From positions 413,245 through 477,244 of the forward strand of contig CAWDKH010000019.1 in assembly GCA_963802905.1 (NCBI GenBank): a stretch of DNA of 64,000 bases, written 5' to 3'. Made by a program: the position numbers and the translations under genes. Positions 35,420 to 43,764 of the stretch are shown piece by piece (position 1 is the stretch's first letter; every line of letters begins with the position of its first letter). The DNA comes from DASQFQ01 sp963802905. Its GTDB lineage: Bacteria; Actinomycetota; Thermoleophilia; Solirubrobacterales; Solirubrobacteraceae. The notes under the pieces are model-generated. The model saw nothing but the letters and a program-made list of their open reading frames with translations, was not told where the DNA came from and ran no database searches.

Positions 35420-36877
35420 GTGAGCCGGATCCGGCGCTGGGGTGCCTGGATTCTCGGGCTGTCATTGCTCGTGGCGCCGACCGATGCCCGGGCATCGACG
35501 GTGTCCACGTTCGTCGAGTACGACGAGGTCGACAGTCCTTCCGTGTACGCGATGTTCACCGCGGGTCGCGGCGAGCAGAACCGTCTGACGGTGCGCCTCC
35601 GGCCAGCGACACCTCCGTTCACCACGCCCTCGCGGCCTTCGAGCGTCGTCATCCGCGACACCGGTAGCCGCGTGCGGGCGCGAGGGCGGTGCAAGTCGCG
35701 CGGCCTCCACCGGGCGATCTGTCGGGCTGGATCCGTTCGGTTGATTTCGCTTCGGGACCGGAACGACCGCATCGATATGCGGAGTTCGGGCGCGGTTCGG
35801 GGCGGTGCGGGAAACGACCGGCTGAGCTGCACGACAGGGTGCTCGTCGTTCGGCGGCGAGGGAAACGACGTGCTGCGCGGTGGTGCTTCGAGTGACCGGC
35901 TCGACGGCGGCCCGGGACGTGATCGGCTCTACGGTGGCGGCGCAACCGACATCCTGATCGAGGGAGAGACGGACGCCCAAGCGGCCCCGGACCTGTTCGA
36001 CGGCGGCGGTGCCCCAGACGCCGAGGGAGATGCCGTCGATTTCAGCGGGCGCCAGGACCCGTTGCGCGTCGATCTCAAGCGCGGCAGGACGGGTACGGGC
36101 GACACGATCGTCCGCGTTCGCCGCGTCACGGGCGGCAGCGGCGACGACCAGCTCACGGGCGACGCCGCCCGTAACACGCTCCATGGCGGCCCTGGCGACG
36201 ACGCCATCGACGGTGGCGCCGGTGACGACGGGCTGGGCGGCGGTCCCGGAAACGACCGGTTGTCCGGTGGTATCGGCAATGACAGCCTCGAGGGCCAGGC
36301 TGACCGCGACCGGCTCGATGGCGGGCCTGGGAACGACTCTGTCTTCGGCAACGAGGCCATCAGCGACCACGGCTTCCCGACCATGCCCGACGCGGTCTCC
36401 TGCGGCGACGGCGCAGACGTCGTCACGAGCGACGCGGCTGACACGCTTGAGCCGGCGTGCGATGAGCTAGCAGCCGAGGACGTCCAGCTCCAGACCGTCC
36501 CGACGCTGCGCGGGGATCACGCGGAGTTCACTGCGACCTGGAAGTTCTTCTCAATCCCGGTCAGCGCGCTAGGAAGTCCAGGTAACCCCCACGTCGGCAC
36601 GCTCAGCCTGCATAGCCTGGTCGGCGAGGAATACGGTCAGGCGCGCTATTTCGTGCCGTCGGCTGGCACAACCGTTTCCGTGCCCCTAACCTCCGCCGGT
36701 GTCGCGGCGCTGCGTGCCGGGACGGTCGTGCAGGTTGCCCTCGTGCCGGACCCCCCGGACCCGCTCCTGTTCGCGCCGGTCTTCATCCCGTCCGGCTACC
36801 GGATGCTCCTGCGAGCCAGACAGCTGGCTCCGGGATATCCGCGAGCGTCGCGCTCCGCGACAAGCTTCATTGAGTAG
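35420..36877 (+). CDS. secreted RTX-like calcium-binding repeat protein
   Basis: The 485-residue protein has a signal peptide (WGAWILGLSLLVAPTDARA), an N-terminal beta domain with a Cys pair (CKSRGLHRAIC), then at least ten GGxGxDxL nonapeptides from about residue 128 to 315 (GGAGNDRLS, GGEGNDVLR, GGPGRDRLY, GGPGDDAID, GGPGNDRLS), which form a calcium-stabilised beta-roll. A C-terminal ~130-residue domain follows. Actinobacterial RTX proteins are cell-surface or released structural proteins rather than proven toxins. GTG 35420. Confidence 0.85.
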   Translation: MSRIRRWGAWILGLSLLVAPTDARASTVSTFVEYDEVDSPSVYAMFTAGRGEQNRLTVRLRPATPPFTTPSRPSSVVIRDTGSRVRARGRCKSRGLHRAICRAGSVRLISLRDRNDRIDMRSSGAVRGGAGNDRLSCTTGCSSFGGEGNDVLRGGASSDRLDGGPGRDRLYGGGATDILIEGETDAQAAPDLFDGGGAPDAEGDAVDFSGRQDPLRVDLKRGRTGTGDTIVRVRRVTGGSGDDQLTGDAARNTLHGGPGDDAIDGGAGDDGLGGGPGNDRLSGGIGNDSLEGQADRDRLDGGPGNDSVFGNEAISDHGFPTMPDAVSCGDGADVVTSDAADTLEPACDELAAEDVQLQTVPTLRGDHAEFTATWKFFSIPVSALGSPGNPHVGTLSLHSLVGEEYGQARYFVPSAGTTVSVPLTSAGVAALRAGTVVQVALVPDPPDPLLFAPVFIPSGYRMLLRARQLAPGYPRASRSATSFIE

Positions 36878-36937
36878 CTGGCACGGTCGAGGCGGCACCG
36901 GCAAGGAGGCACACGCAACACGCGATGCGGCACGCGT

Positions 36938-36968
36938 GGCTGCCGCACCTCGCGCGAAGCAGGCACTC
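36938..36968 (+). repeat. short interspersed repeat B, copy 5
   Basis: TCGCGCGAAGCAGGCACTC at 36950-36968: one substitution and one inserted G against the core, preceded by GGCTGCCGCACC. It lies 70 bp after the RTX gene, between it and the terminator of the convergent cupin gene. Confidence 0.6.
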
Positions 36969-37091
36969 GAATGCATGGCAGGCTCGGCGCCTCATTCTTG
37001 TCCGGAGCGGACCACCTGTGCCGGGGTCGCCGAAACGCTTGCGAAGGGGGAGCCGGACATCTGCGCTGAGGTCCTAACCGGCGCGGCCGGC

Positions 37092-37116
37092 GGGCGCCCG
37101 TACGATACGGGCGCCC
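37092..37116 (-). terminator. perfect 11-bp hairpin after the cupin gene
   Basis: GGGCGCCCGTA-CGA-TACGGGCGCCC lies 10 bp downstream of the minus-strand cupin stop. It is strong, with no T-run, and also lies 215 bp after the convergent RTX gene, so it could stop both. Confidence 0.6.
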
Positions 37117-37126
37117 GGGCTGCTCC

Positions 37127-37513
37127 TCAGGGGGACGCGGGCTGCATTTCCTCGAGGTTCTTGGTCACGACCTCCATGGTCCGGCCGAGCTCCTCGGTGG
37201 GGCTGAACTCCACCACCTCGGTGCCGGCGTAGAGGATCGGGGTGTGGCCGGGGCCGACGTAGTACGCGTCGCCGCCCTGGAACACCTGCTCGGTGTCGAC
37301 TGAGCGAAACGCGACCTTTCCCTTGATCACGTAGCCCATGTGCTCGCACTGGCACTCGTCATTGGGCAGCCCCTTGAAGAGCGGGGACAGATCGGCGTCC
37401 TGGGTGTAGGTCTCGAAACCCACGGTCCAGCCGTCTGCGAAGTGCTCGAAGTGGCCTTCGTAGCCATCGAGCGTCTCATGCTTAGAAGCCGTTTCCTTCG
37501 ATGCTTTCGGCAT
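37127..37513 (-). CDS. cupin domain protein
   Basis: The 128-residue protein (KHETLDGYEGHFEHFADGW, then ECQCEHMGYVIKGKVAF, then YYVGPGHTPILYAG) is a single cupin barrel in which C-x-H and H replace parts of the usual ligand set, like proteins in the EutQ/ethanolamine-type cupin group. ATG 37513 has a strong GGAGG site. That site overlaps the stop of a 31-codon frame upstream (GGAGGTAGACATG), suggesting coupled translation. Divergent from a MerR gene, which probably regulates it. Confidence 0.75.
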   Translation of the reverse strand: MPKASKETASKHETLDGYEGHFEHFADGWTVGFETYTQDADLSPLFKGLPNDECQCEHMGYVIKGKVAFRSVDTEQVFQGGDAYYVGPGHTPILYAGTEVVEFSPTEELGRTMEVVTKNLEEMQPASP

Positions 37514-37515
37514 GT

Positions 37516-37611
37516 CTACCTCCTGCTCGGTCGGTTGGGTGTACTCACGACGCGTGCGTAGCCGCGCCTGAATGCCTCGAGATCGAACGATGTGCGGGTC
37601 TTGACGGTCAT
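37516..37611 (-). CDS. 31-residue leader ORF in front of the cupin gene
   Basis: ATG 37611 is preceded by a perfect AAGGAGGT 6 nt upstream and opens MTVKTRTSFDLEAFRRGY, ending with TAG inside the Shine-Dalgarno of the cupin gene. Such spacing is typical of translational coupling. The opening residues resemble the N-terminus of SnoaL-like proteins, so it could also be a remnant of one. Confidence 0.45.
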   Translation of the reverse strand: MTVKTRTSFDLEAFRRGYARVVSTPNRPSRR

Positions 37612-37662
37612 CGCATACCTCCTTGGGATTCCTGTGGACCGGACCGTTCGCGGCTACGATGG

Positions 37663-37689
37663 CCCTTGAAGCGCGGTTCAAGTCAAGGG
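37663..37689 (+). promoter_or_regulatory. MerR-type operator in the divergent promoter
   Basis: Two nested inverted repeats occupy the MerR leader: CTTGAA-6-TTCAAG (37665-37682) inside CCCTTGA-13-TCAAGGG (37663-37689). Such dyads lie between the -35 and -10 elements at MerR-controlled promoters. The site is 11 bp before the merR-like ATG and can serve both directions. Confidence 0.55.
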
Positions 37690-37700
37690 CCTGGTCAGAG

Positions 37701-38165
37701 ATGGATGAATTCCCGGAGCTGACGATTGGCGAGGTGGCGCGACGCGCCGGAGTTGCGACGTCGTCGATCCGCTACTACGAGCGGATCGGCCTGCTTCCCA
37801 AGCCCGATCGGTCGGGGGGACAGAGGCGCTACGACGCGGATGTGCTGGGCAAGCTCGGGTTCATCGGCGTCGCCCAGAGCGCCGGCTTCAAACTGCGCGA
37901 GATCAAGGAGCTGATCAACGGGGCCGACGGCCTCGGCGAGCCGATGCGCTCGCTCTCGAGCCAGAAGCTCGGCGAGGTCGAGGCGCTCCTCGAGCGCACA
38001 AAGGCGATGAAGGGGTGGCTCGAAGTCGCGCAGGAATGTGGCTGCGTGACCCCTGCGGAGTGCTCCCTCTTCCCGGCACAGGGCGAGGAGCACCCGGGCG
38101 CCGACCTGGCGCTGCGAGTCGTCCAGGTGGGCGGCAAGGACTGTCGCCGGGCGCCCGCGAGCTAA
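37701..38165 (+). CDS. MerR family transcriptional regulator with C-terminal Cys motif
   Basis: The 154-residue protein has the MerR winged helix (LTIGEVARRAGVATSSIRYYERIGLL, recognition and RYY motif at 24-27), a dimerisation helix, and at the C-terminus Cys113, Cys115 and Cys121 (ECGCVTPAECSLF), the spacing used for metal or redox sensing in CueR/ZntR/SoxR relatives. ATG 37701 is chosen over an upstream start at 37623 because the operator-like palindrome lies between. It likely controls itself and the divergent cupin gene. Confidence 0.88.
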   Translation: MDEFPELTIGEVARRAGVATSSIRYYERIGLLPKPDRSGGQRRYDADVLGKLGFIGVAQSAGFKLREIKELINGADGLGEPMRSLSSQKLGEVEALLERTKAMKGWLEVAQECGCVTPAECSLFPAQGEEHPGADLALRVVQVGGKDCRRAPAS

Positions 38166-38266
38166 GTCGTGCCCCCAGTCGCTTGCACCGGATGCGAGCG
38201 CCGCGAAGCTTGCATCAATCCGTCTCGTACGGGACGAAGAGCAGGCGTGTTGCGTGACGCCACCCT

Positions 38267-38296
38267 CGCTTTCGCTTCTCGCGCAAAGGAGCACTC
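38267..38296 (+). repeat. short interspersed repeat B, copy 6
   Basis: TCGCGCAAAGGAGCACTC at 38279-38296, one mismatch from the core, with CGCTTTCGCTTC on the left. It is in the 362-bp gap 38166-38527 between the convergent MerR and cupin genes; no other signal was seen in that gap. Confidence 0.72.
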
Positions 38297-38527
38297 GCGC
38301 ACCGGCATGCCGGCGCGCCGGAGTGTCGGCTCCAGCCATGGCGCAAGTAGGTGCAGGCGGTGTCGACCGGCGAGCGCTACCAATTCGCCTTGACGCATCA
38401 CGGGCCGCAGCCGGGCGGCTCGGGATGTTGGCTCCGCCGGGGCGTCTACAGGACGGACGAGGTCCGCCGCGGTGTGGTCCAGTCGCCTCGAGGCGGTGCA
38501 GCTGCGTTGGCGTCCCTCGGTCTTGGG

Positions 38528-39088
38528 TCAGAGGTAGCGGCGCTCGAGCTCGCGGTCGACGCCGCGCCACCGGGCGACGCGGGCCAGCAGCCCGAGGACC
38601 CGTTCGAGCGCGGCGTAGCCACCGGGCAGTCGTACCTCTCCCATCTGGAGCACCAGCGCCGCCTGGAGCGGGTTGCGGGGCACGCCGTTCTTGCGCACGA
38701 GCCCGTCGGCCGCGAGCCCGTAGGCGACGCGAAGCCCGTTTTCGAAGCCGGGACTGCCGGGCCGAAGCTCGACCTGGACGACGCTGCGATCCTCGCCCGG
38801 ATTACTCCAGGCGTGGAGGCTCCGGACCTCCGCGACGGCCTCGTCGCCTGGTTCGAGCTCGTGGTGGATGCCGTCGATCTCGACGGTCAGTTGTCCTTCG
38901 AGCACTTTGAAGCGTTCGCTGTAGGTGAGGTGGTAGTGCGGGGTGACCTTCCCGCCGGGCGCCACCTCGAGCTCGGCGAGCGTCCGCACGCCGCCGGTCT
39001 CCTCGCTCGTCTCGAGGAACGTGGCTGCGTCGCGTTGGACGGGGTTGTAGATCCTCCGAGGGTGGTCATCGCTGGCGCGCGCATTCAT
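38528..39088 (-). CDS. cupin domain protein
   Basis: The 186-residue protein has motif 1 HYHLTYSERFKVLEGQLTV (two His and Glu) and motif 2 with His in EVRSLHAWSNPG, a conventional cupin_2 barrel, followed by a helical C-terminus (residues 125-186) with GYAALERVLGLLARVARW that could lie along the membrane. ATG 39088. It follows the tautomerase gene by 9 bp on the same strand, so the pair is probably one transcript. Reaction unknown. Confidence 0.82.
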   Translation of the reverse strand: MNARASDDHPRRIYNPVQRDAATFLETSEETGGVRTLAELEVAPGGKVTPHYHLTYSERFKVLEGQLTVEIDGIHHELEPGDEAVAEVRSLHAWSNPGEDRSVVQVELRPGSPGFENGLRVAYGLAADGLVRKNGVPRNPLQAALVLQMGEVRLPGGYAALERVLGLLARVARWRGVDRELERRYL

Positions 39089-39097
39089 GTCGGTGTC

Positions 39098-39355
39098 CTA
39101 CTGGCCACGCAGGTCGTGGATCGCGCCAGACGGGGTCGGCGATGGCGCCTGCAGGGCGCGCACGTCGGTCAGGCCGAGCGCGCTGCCGCCGATCCCCCAG
39201 CTGCCGCTCTTGATCTCCTCGAGCACGACCCACGTGTGCGGCCGGACGCTTTCCCCGGTGAAGGTCACCATCGTGTCCGTGACGGCTTCGATGATGCCCG
39301 TGCGCTGCTCGTCGCTGAACTCGTCCTCGAAGACCTTGATCTCGATCAACGGCAT
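39098..39355 (-). CDS. 4-oxalocrotonate tautomerase family protein
   Basis: The 85-residue protein starts MPLIEIKVF, giving the catalytic Pro after Met removal, followed by QRTGIIEAVTDTMV and HTWVVLEEIKSGSWGIGG, as in tautomerase-superfamily members. It interconverts keto and enol acids in family terms. GGGAGGG lies just before the ATG. Upstream in-frame residues to 39604 have no family similarity. First gene of a two-gene unit with a cupin. Confidence 0.85.
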   Translation of the reverse strand: MPLIEIKVFEDEFSDEQRTGIIEAVTDTMVTFTGESVRPHTWVVLEEIKSGSWGIGGSALGLTDVRALQAPSPTPSGAIHDLRGQ

Positions 39356-39467
39356 CGAGCCCTCCCTTACGGCGTCGGATGTTGCGGTCAGGAAGAGAGA
39401 CGGCGAAGGACGAGAAAGGACGCACCGCTCCGGGCGCTCCGCCTGTCGCACCGTTGGCGCGGGCCAG

Positions 39468-40088
39468 CTACTCCGGCAGGCCCGACGTCGCGCGGCGACA
39501 GTCGCACGGGCTGCGGCGCGGCTGGTAGCTCGTGATCGCGCCGCGGCGGTCGAGCTCGATCTCACAGCAGCCGACCAGCAGCTCCCTGAGCTGAACGCGG
39601 CCACGCTGGACCCGGGACTTCATCCCCGAGGTGGACATGCCGAGGCGGGCCGCCGCGCTGGCCTGGGTCAGCCCCTCGAGCTCGGTCAGCGTGATCGCCT
39701 CACGGTACGGCGCGGGTAGCCGCTCCAGCAGCGGCCCCAGACAAGCCGCGAGTTCGCGACGCAGCTCACTCGGAGCGGGCTCTGACGTCGCCGGATCCTG
39801 GCTGTCGAACTGGACGCCGGAGGGGTGTTCTCGCCGCACCACTGCGCGCCGGTAGTAGTCGGCGATCGCGTTGCGGGCGATCTGATGAATCCACGCGCCA
39901 ACTGCAGCGGAGTCCTCGAGTTCGCCGGCATGGCGGTGGATGCGCAGCATCACCTCTTGAAGGACGTCCTCGGCGGCGTCGCGATCGGGCACCCGTCGCG
40001 AGATGAAGGCGAGCAGTCGACCGTGGAAGTCGTGCCAGACCGCCGCCGTGTCCAGCAGCTCGGCGTGGGACGGAGAGGTCAGCGGCAC
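39468..40088 (-). CDS. ECF RNA polymerase sigma factor, SigZ-like
   Basis: The 206-residue protein has sigma region 2 (LLAFISRRVPDRDAAEDVLQEVMLR) and region 4 (LPAPYREAITLTELEGLTQASAAARLGMS), then a tail with GCCEIELDRRG and CDCRR. This Cys-rich tail is typical of SigZ-like sigma factors and suggests metal or redox sensing without an anti-sigma factor. GTG 40088 is the best start, overlapping the upstream Cys-rich small gene by about 10 nt; a longer start at 40148 is possible. Confidence 0.85.
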   Translation of the reverse strand: MPLTSPSHAELLDTAAVWHDFHGRLLAFISRRVPDRDAAEDVLQEVMLRIHRHAGELEDSAAVGAWIHQIARNAIADYYRRAVVRREHPSGVQFDSQDPATSEPAPSELRRELAACLGPLLERLPAPYREAITLTELEGLTQASAAARLGMSTSGMKSRVQRGRVQLRELLVGCCEIELDRRGAITSYQPRRSPCDCRRATSGLPE

Positions 40089-40315
40089 CCGCAGCGCTCC
40101 GTGCTCGCCCTGCCGCAGCAGCTCGGCTTCGCCTCGGCCTCGCAGCACGACTCTTGCTCCGGGGGCGTGCAGCAGCCGCTGCTGACCTGCGGCACGGCCG
40201 CGGCGAACGGCAGCGCCGGGTTCTCAGGCGGCTCGCGCGCCTCTCGTACCGACGACGTTGCTAGCGACTCCGCGCGCCCCACGTAACACCTCGCTTCGTA
40301 GACGAACCCTCTCAT
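40079..40315 (-). CDS. small Cys-rich protein resembling the N-terminus of ArsM-type methyltransferases
   Basis: The 78-residue frame from ATG 40315 has a short leader (MRGFVYEARCYVG), then SSVREAREPPENPALPF and a tail with GCCTPPEQESCCEAEAKPSC and GCGCR. CC-x6-CC-x5-CC arrays like this occur at the N-terminal end of arsenite-methyltransferase-like proteins, which is why I compare it to those. Here the methyltransferase domain itself is absent. It overlaps the start of the sigma gene and the two are probably translated together, suggesting a metal- or arsenic-linked control unit (inference). Confidence 0.5.
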   Translation of the reverse strand: MRGFVYEARCYVGRAESLATSSVREAREPPENPALPFAAAVPQVSSGCCTPPEQESCCEAEAKPSCCGRASTERCGCR

Positions 40316-40380
40316 AGTGAGACGGTGCGGCCGAGGAAAGGACGCAGCGACTAGCCCGTCGGAGGCACGCGCCGAGCCAG

Positions 40381-40410
40381 GACTGTTGCTTGTCGCGCCG
40401 AGCGGCACTC
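40381..40410 (+). repeat. short interspersed repeat B, degenerate copy
   Basis: TCGCGCCGAGCGGCACTC at 40393-40410 matches the core at 15 of 18 positions, with GACTGTTGCTTG on the left. It lies in the 288-bp gap 40316-40603 upstream of the toxin-like gene. Confidence 0.45.
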
Positions 40411-40603
40411 TCGCCCCGGCGGCCCGGAATCGCAGCTGGCGGGTGTGCGATCGCTCAGCCTTGCGCCCGATGGCCGGGCAGCAGCGGTGCGGTGAGGCAG
40501 GCCGACCCGCCGTCGACCGGCAAGACAATCACCTGCAAGATCGTGGAAAGGAGACCCTGAGCGGTCGCTCGACGCACGTCCTGATCGCGGTTAGGATCGC
40601 GCC

Positions 40604-41871
40604 GTGGCAGGTGAGCGTGAGGCGCTCGAGCAAGAGGTTCCCGCCGCCGAGAGCGAGCGGTCTGGTTCAGAGCTCGCCGATCCCGCCGCCGATCTCCGCA
40701 TGCTGTCGCCGGCGGCGGTGCTGCGCCTCCAACACGCCGCCGGCAACGCCGCCGTAGCGCGCCACATCGCAGCCTTGAGGTCGCCGCGATCGATCGCGCG
40801 CCAGGCGCCGCCTGGTCTCGTGGTCCCGAGTGCGCCGGTCGGCGCGCCGGGCTTCCCGCCGCCGGGCAGCTCGGTACCGCCGCTCCCGCGCATCCCCGGA
40901 GGCCTGGGAATGCTCCGCTGGGTGGGGACCGCCGGCGCGGACGGCCGAGGCGGTGGCGGTCGGGACGGGCGTCGCGGGCGCGGCGACCGTGGCCGAGGGC
41001 ACCGTAGTCGCCGGCGGGGTCGTGCTCGGTGAGGGCGTCCTAGTCGCGGGCACGGTCGCAGCCGAGGGCGCGCTGGTCGTCGGCGGGGTGGCCGCTGGAC
41101 CGAGGCGGCGGTCGTGGTCGGCGGCGCAGCGATCACGGAGGGCGCGCTGGTCGTCGCGGGAACGGCTGTCGCGGCGGAGACCGCCGCCGTCGGCGCGGCG
41201 CGGGCGGGGGCCGCGGCGGTTGCGGGGATGCTCACTCCGGTGGGCTGGGTGGTGATCGGCGTCATCGTCGTGGGGCTGGCGGTGGGCGCGACCGTCTACC
41301 TCGTGATGCGTCGCGCGAGCCGGCGCCGAGCGCCGGCCCGCCCCTCGCCGGGTCCGCGCGGCCGGGCAAGGGCAGCATGGCTCCAGCGCCGCGGCACGCC
41401 CCGGGCGCTCCGGGTGGCAGCCCGGTCAGCGACCCCAGTCCGACGCGCCCCGCCCTCACGCCCGGTGTCGACGGCGCGGGTCCGATCGGAGGCCCCCGGC
41501 ATCACGATTGGTCCGCCGGTGATCGCGCCCGGCACCGCGGGCGCGCCAATGGAGGCGGGGAGGCCGAGCGACCTGCCGTCGTGGAACAACGCGACCATCG
41601 ACTGGGAGCACATCTATGACGGACACTGGGACGGCACGCCGCTCGCTCGCAACGCCAACCCACGCCGCGTCGGCAACAACACGATGTTCAACGGGCTCAC
41701 CAAGGAGCAGATCCAGCGCGTCGTCCGCAACGCCTACGCCGCGGTCGACAAGAAGCTGGAGACGCAGAACGAACGGATTCGCGTTCGCGGCCAGGCCGAT
41801 GGCGGCAGGTCGAGTTCTGGGTCAACAAGTTGACCCGCGAAATCGAGACGGCCTACCCGCTCTTCCCGTGA
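40604..41871 (+). pseudogene. EndoU-like polymorphic toxin with LQ..GN.A N-terminus, frameshifted
   Basis: The start gives LRLQHAAGNAAVARHI, the same N-terminal motif as the metallopeptidase at 10180. A long Gly/Ala/Val-rich stretch with a membrane-like segment (VVIGVIVVGLAVGATVYLV) follows, then a Pro/Gly-rich linker. The C-terminal domain reads DWEHIYDGHWDG, NNTMFNGLTKEQIQ and, after a last shift, VEFWVNKLTREIETAYPLFP. EHI-x2-GH and a final TAYP are typical of EndoU-type RNase toxins. Frames change near 40945, 41097, 41370, 41500 and 41812. A probable immunity gene overlaps the stop (GTGA). Confidence 0.6.
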
Positions 41872-42288
41872 GCTTCCGCGTATACGCCGGCACTGGCAGC
41901 TCGCTCGACGGGGTTTACGTGAAGGCCGGAGACTTCGCCCGTTCCCGGCCGAGGACTGGCGCGACTTTCCCGTCATCGTCCTGGCGTGGTGGCTGAACGG
42001 CTGGTGCAGGCTGCGGGACAGCGGCACGCGGACCACAACAGCTTCATGAGCGGCCCGTTCGCGTTCGAGGCCGGTCCTGCTGAGGACGACGGGAAGCTTG
42101 CATTGCGCTTCCTCCGCCGCACGCCGGGCGACGATGTTGAGGCCGCCCCGCCGGGGGTTGTGGACAGGAAGGAGTACGCCGCCGCGCTGCTCGCCGCGGC
42201 AGAGGCCGTAGCCAGCGCGGCAGCAGCCGACGACCCCGACCTCCCGGCACTGCGCTCGGCGATCGAGGCCGCGCGCGCGCCGCGATGA
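41868..42288 (+). pseudogene. probable immunity protein for the EndoU-like toxin, frameshifted
   Basis: GTG 41868 overlaps the toxin stop and opens SFRVYAGTGSSLDGVYVKAG. The sensible sequence continues in other frames: FPAEDWRDFPVIVLAWWLNG, then DHNSFMSGPFAFEAGPAEDD to EAARAPR at 42288. About 140 residues, acidic, cytoplasmic. I do not recognise the family. Gene order, size and overlap fit an immunity gene; this is inference from position. Two frameshifts, at about 41945 and 42003. Confidence 0.45.
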
Positions 42289-42314
42289 ACGGGCCGCCAT
42301 GGAAGGATCCGGCC

Positions 42315-43242
42315 ATGAGCGCGTCCACACCGTTTCGAGCGGCCGTCGTTCAAGCCGCCAGCGCTGGGTTCGACCGGGACAAGACGCTGGCCAAGGCCGA
42401 AGCGCTCACACATGAGGCTGCCGGGCAGGGCGCCCGGCTGGTGGTGTTCCCCGAGGCCTTCGTGGGCGGCTACCCGCGCGGGTCAGGCTTCGGTGCCGTC
42501 GTCGGCGCGCGCACCGAGGAGGGGCGCGAGGAGTACCGGCGCTACTGGGACGGCGCGGTCGACGTGCCGGGACCGGCGGTGGAGGAGCTGAGTCGGATCG
42601 CGGCGGAGAGCGGCGTGTTCTCGTCATGGGCGTCATCGAGCGCGACGGCGGGACCCTCTACTGCACCGTCCTGTTCTTCGCGACGAGGCGCGTACCTGGG
42701 CAAGCACCGCAAGCTGATGCCGACGGCCTCCGAGCGCCTGGTCTGGGGGTTCGGCGACGGCTCGACGCTGCCGGTGTTCGACACGCCGCTCGGCAAGCTG
42801 GGCGCGGTCATCTGCTGGGAGAACTACATGCCGCTGCTGCGCATGGCGATGTACGCGAAAGGCATCCAGATCTACTGCGCTCCGACCGCCGACGCGCGAG
42901 AGGCCTGGCTGTCGACGGTCCGCCACATCGCCCTCGAGGGGCGCTGCTTCGTGCTGTCCGCCAACCAGTTCGCGCGCCGGAGCGACTACCCGGCCGATCA
43001 CCCCCTGCCGGGCGACGATCCGGACGCCGTGATCTGCGCGGCGGCAGCGTGATCCTCGGTCCGCTCGGCGAGGTGCTCGCGGGCCCGCTGACCGAAGGGG
43101 AGGGGATCCTGGTCGCGGACCTCGACCCGACCAGATCGTGCGCGGCAAGTTCGACTTCGACGTCGTCGGGCACTACGCCCGGCCGGACGTCTTCTCGCTC
43201 ACGGTCGACGAGTCGCCTCGGTCACCGGTGCACCCCGGATAG
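42315..43242 (+). pseudogene. nitrilase / carbon-nitrogen hydrolase, frameshifted
   Basis: Nitrilase triad residues are all present: Glu in LVVFPEAFVGGYPRG, Lys in YLGKHRKLMPT and Cys in GAVICWENYMPLLR, with HIALEGRCFVLSANQF following. Size (~310 residues) and the CWENYMPLLR motif match the nitrilase branch rather than amidases. Frame changes occur near 42621, 42690, 43050 and 43128; translation after the last gives PDVFSLTVDESPRSPVHPG-stop. Start ATG 42315; ATG 42285 overlaps the previous stop. Substrate would be an organic nitrile. Confidence 0.75.
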
Positions 43243-43360
43243 AGCCCACCCAATCCAACGTTAGTCGGCCCGATCCGGAACCTGGGCGGCGCCGACACCT
43301 CCAACGCTACCGCTGCTTCGAGCGAGCACCGCCACTGCCGGCTACTGAGCAGGCGGTGCA

Positions 43361-43389
43361 GGTGCTGCTCCTCGCGCAAAGGGGCACTC
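43361..43389 (+). repeat. short interspersed repeat B, copy 7
   Basis: TCGCGCAAAGGGGCACTC at 43372-43389, two mismatches from the core, with GGTGCTGCTCC on the left; GTGC and GCAC at the ends can pair. It lies in the 522-bp gap 43243-43764, followed by a tandem duplication. Last plus-oriented copy in the window. Confidence 0.7.
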
Positions 43390-43511
43390 CCAGGCGCGGC
43401 CCGCTCGCTTCCTCGTCCTCGTCGAAGCAGGCGTCTCGGGCGCCCGAGCGGAGACGCTCGCTTGTCGTCCTTGGTGAGCGTGTGCCAACGGTCGTCTGAG
43501 ACGCCCGCTCG

Positions 43512-43745
43512 TTGGCAGAGCGGGCGCCCGCCAGGACCGGGCGGCGACAGGCGGCACCGTTTCGTATGTGTGGACGGGAGCCAGGGCCGCCCTGCGCTCG
43601 GAGGGGTGGTCCGCGTTGAAGCTCTCGTTTGGCAGAGCGGGCGCCCCGCCAGGACCGGGCGGCAGCAAGCGCGGCACGGATCCGCATGTATGGACGCGGG
43701 AGCCAGGGCCGCCATGCGCTCGGGGGTGGTCCGCGTTGAGCGTTG
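43512..43745 (+). repeat. tandem duplication, two 117-bp units
   Basis: Units 43512-43628 and 43629-43745 each begin TTGGCAGAGCGGGCGC and share CCAGGACCGGGCGGC, GGGAGCCAGGGCCGCC and GGTGGTCCGCGTTGA in the same order, with small indels between, roughly 85% alike by eye. The indels are not in threes, so the repeat is not coding. It ends 20 bp before the start of the BTAD regulator and may hold duplicated regulator sites. Confidence 0.75.
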
Positions 43746-43764
43746 TCTTGGGGCTGCGTAGGGC

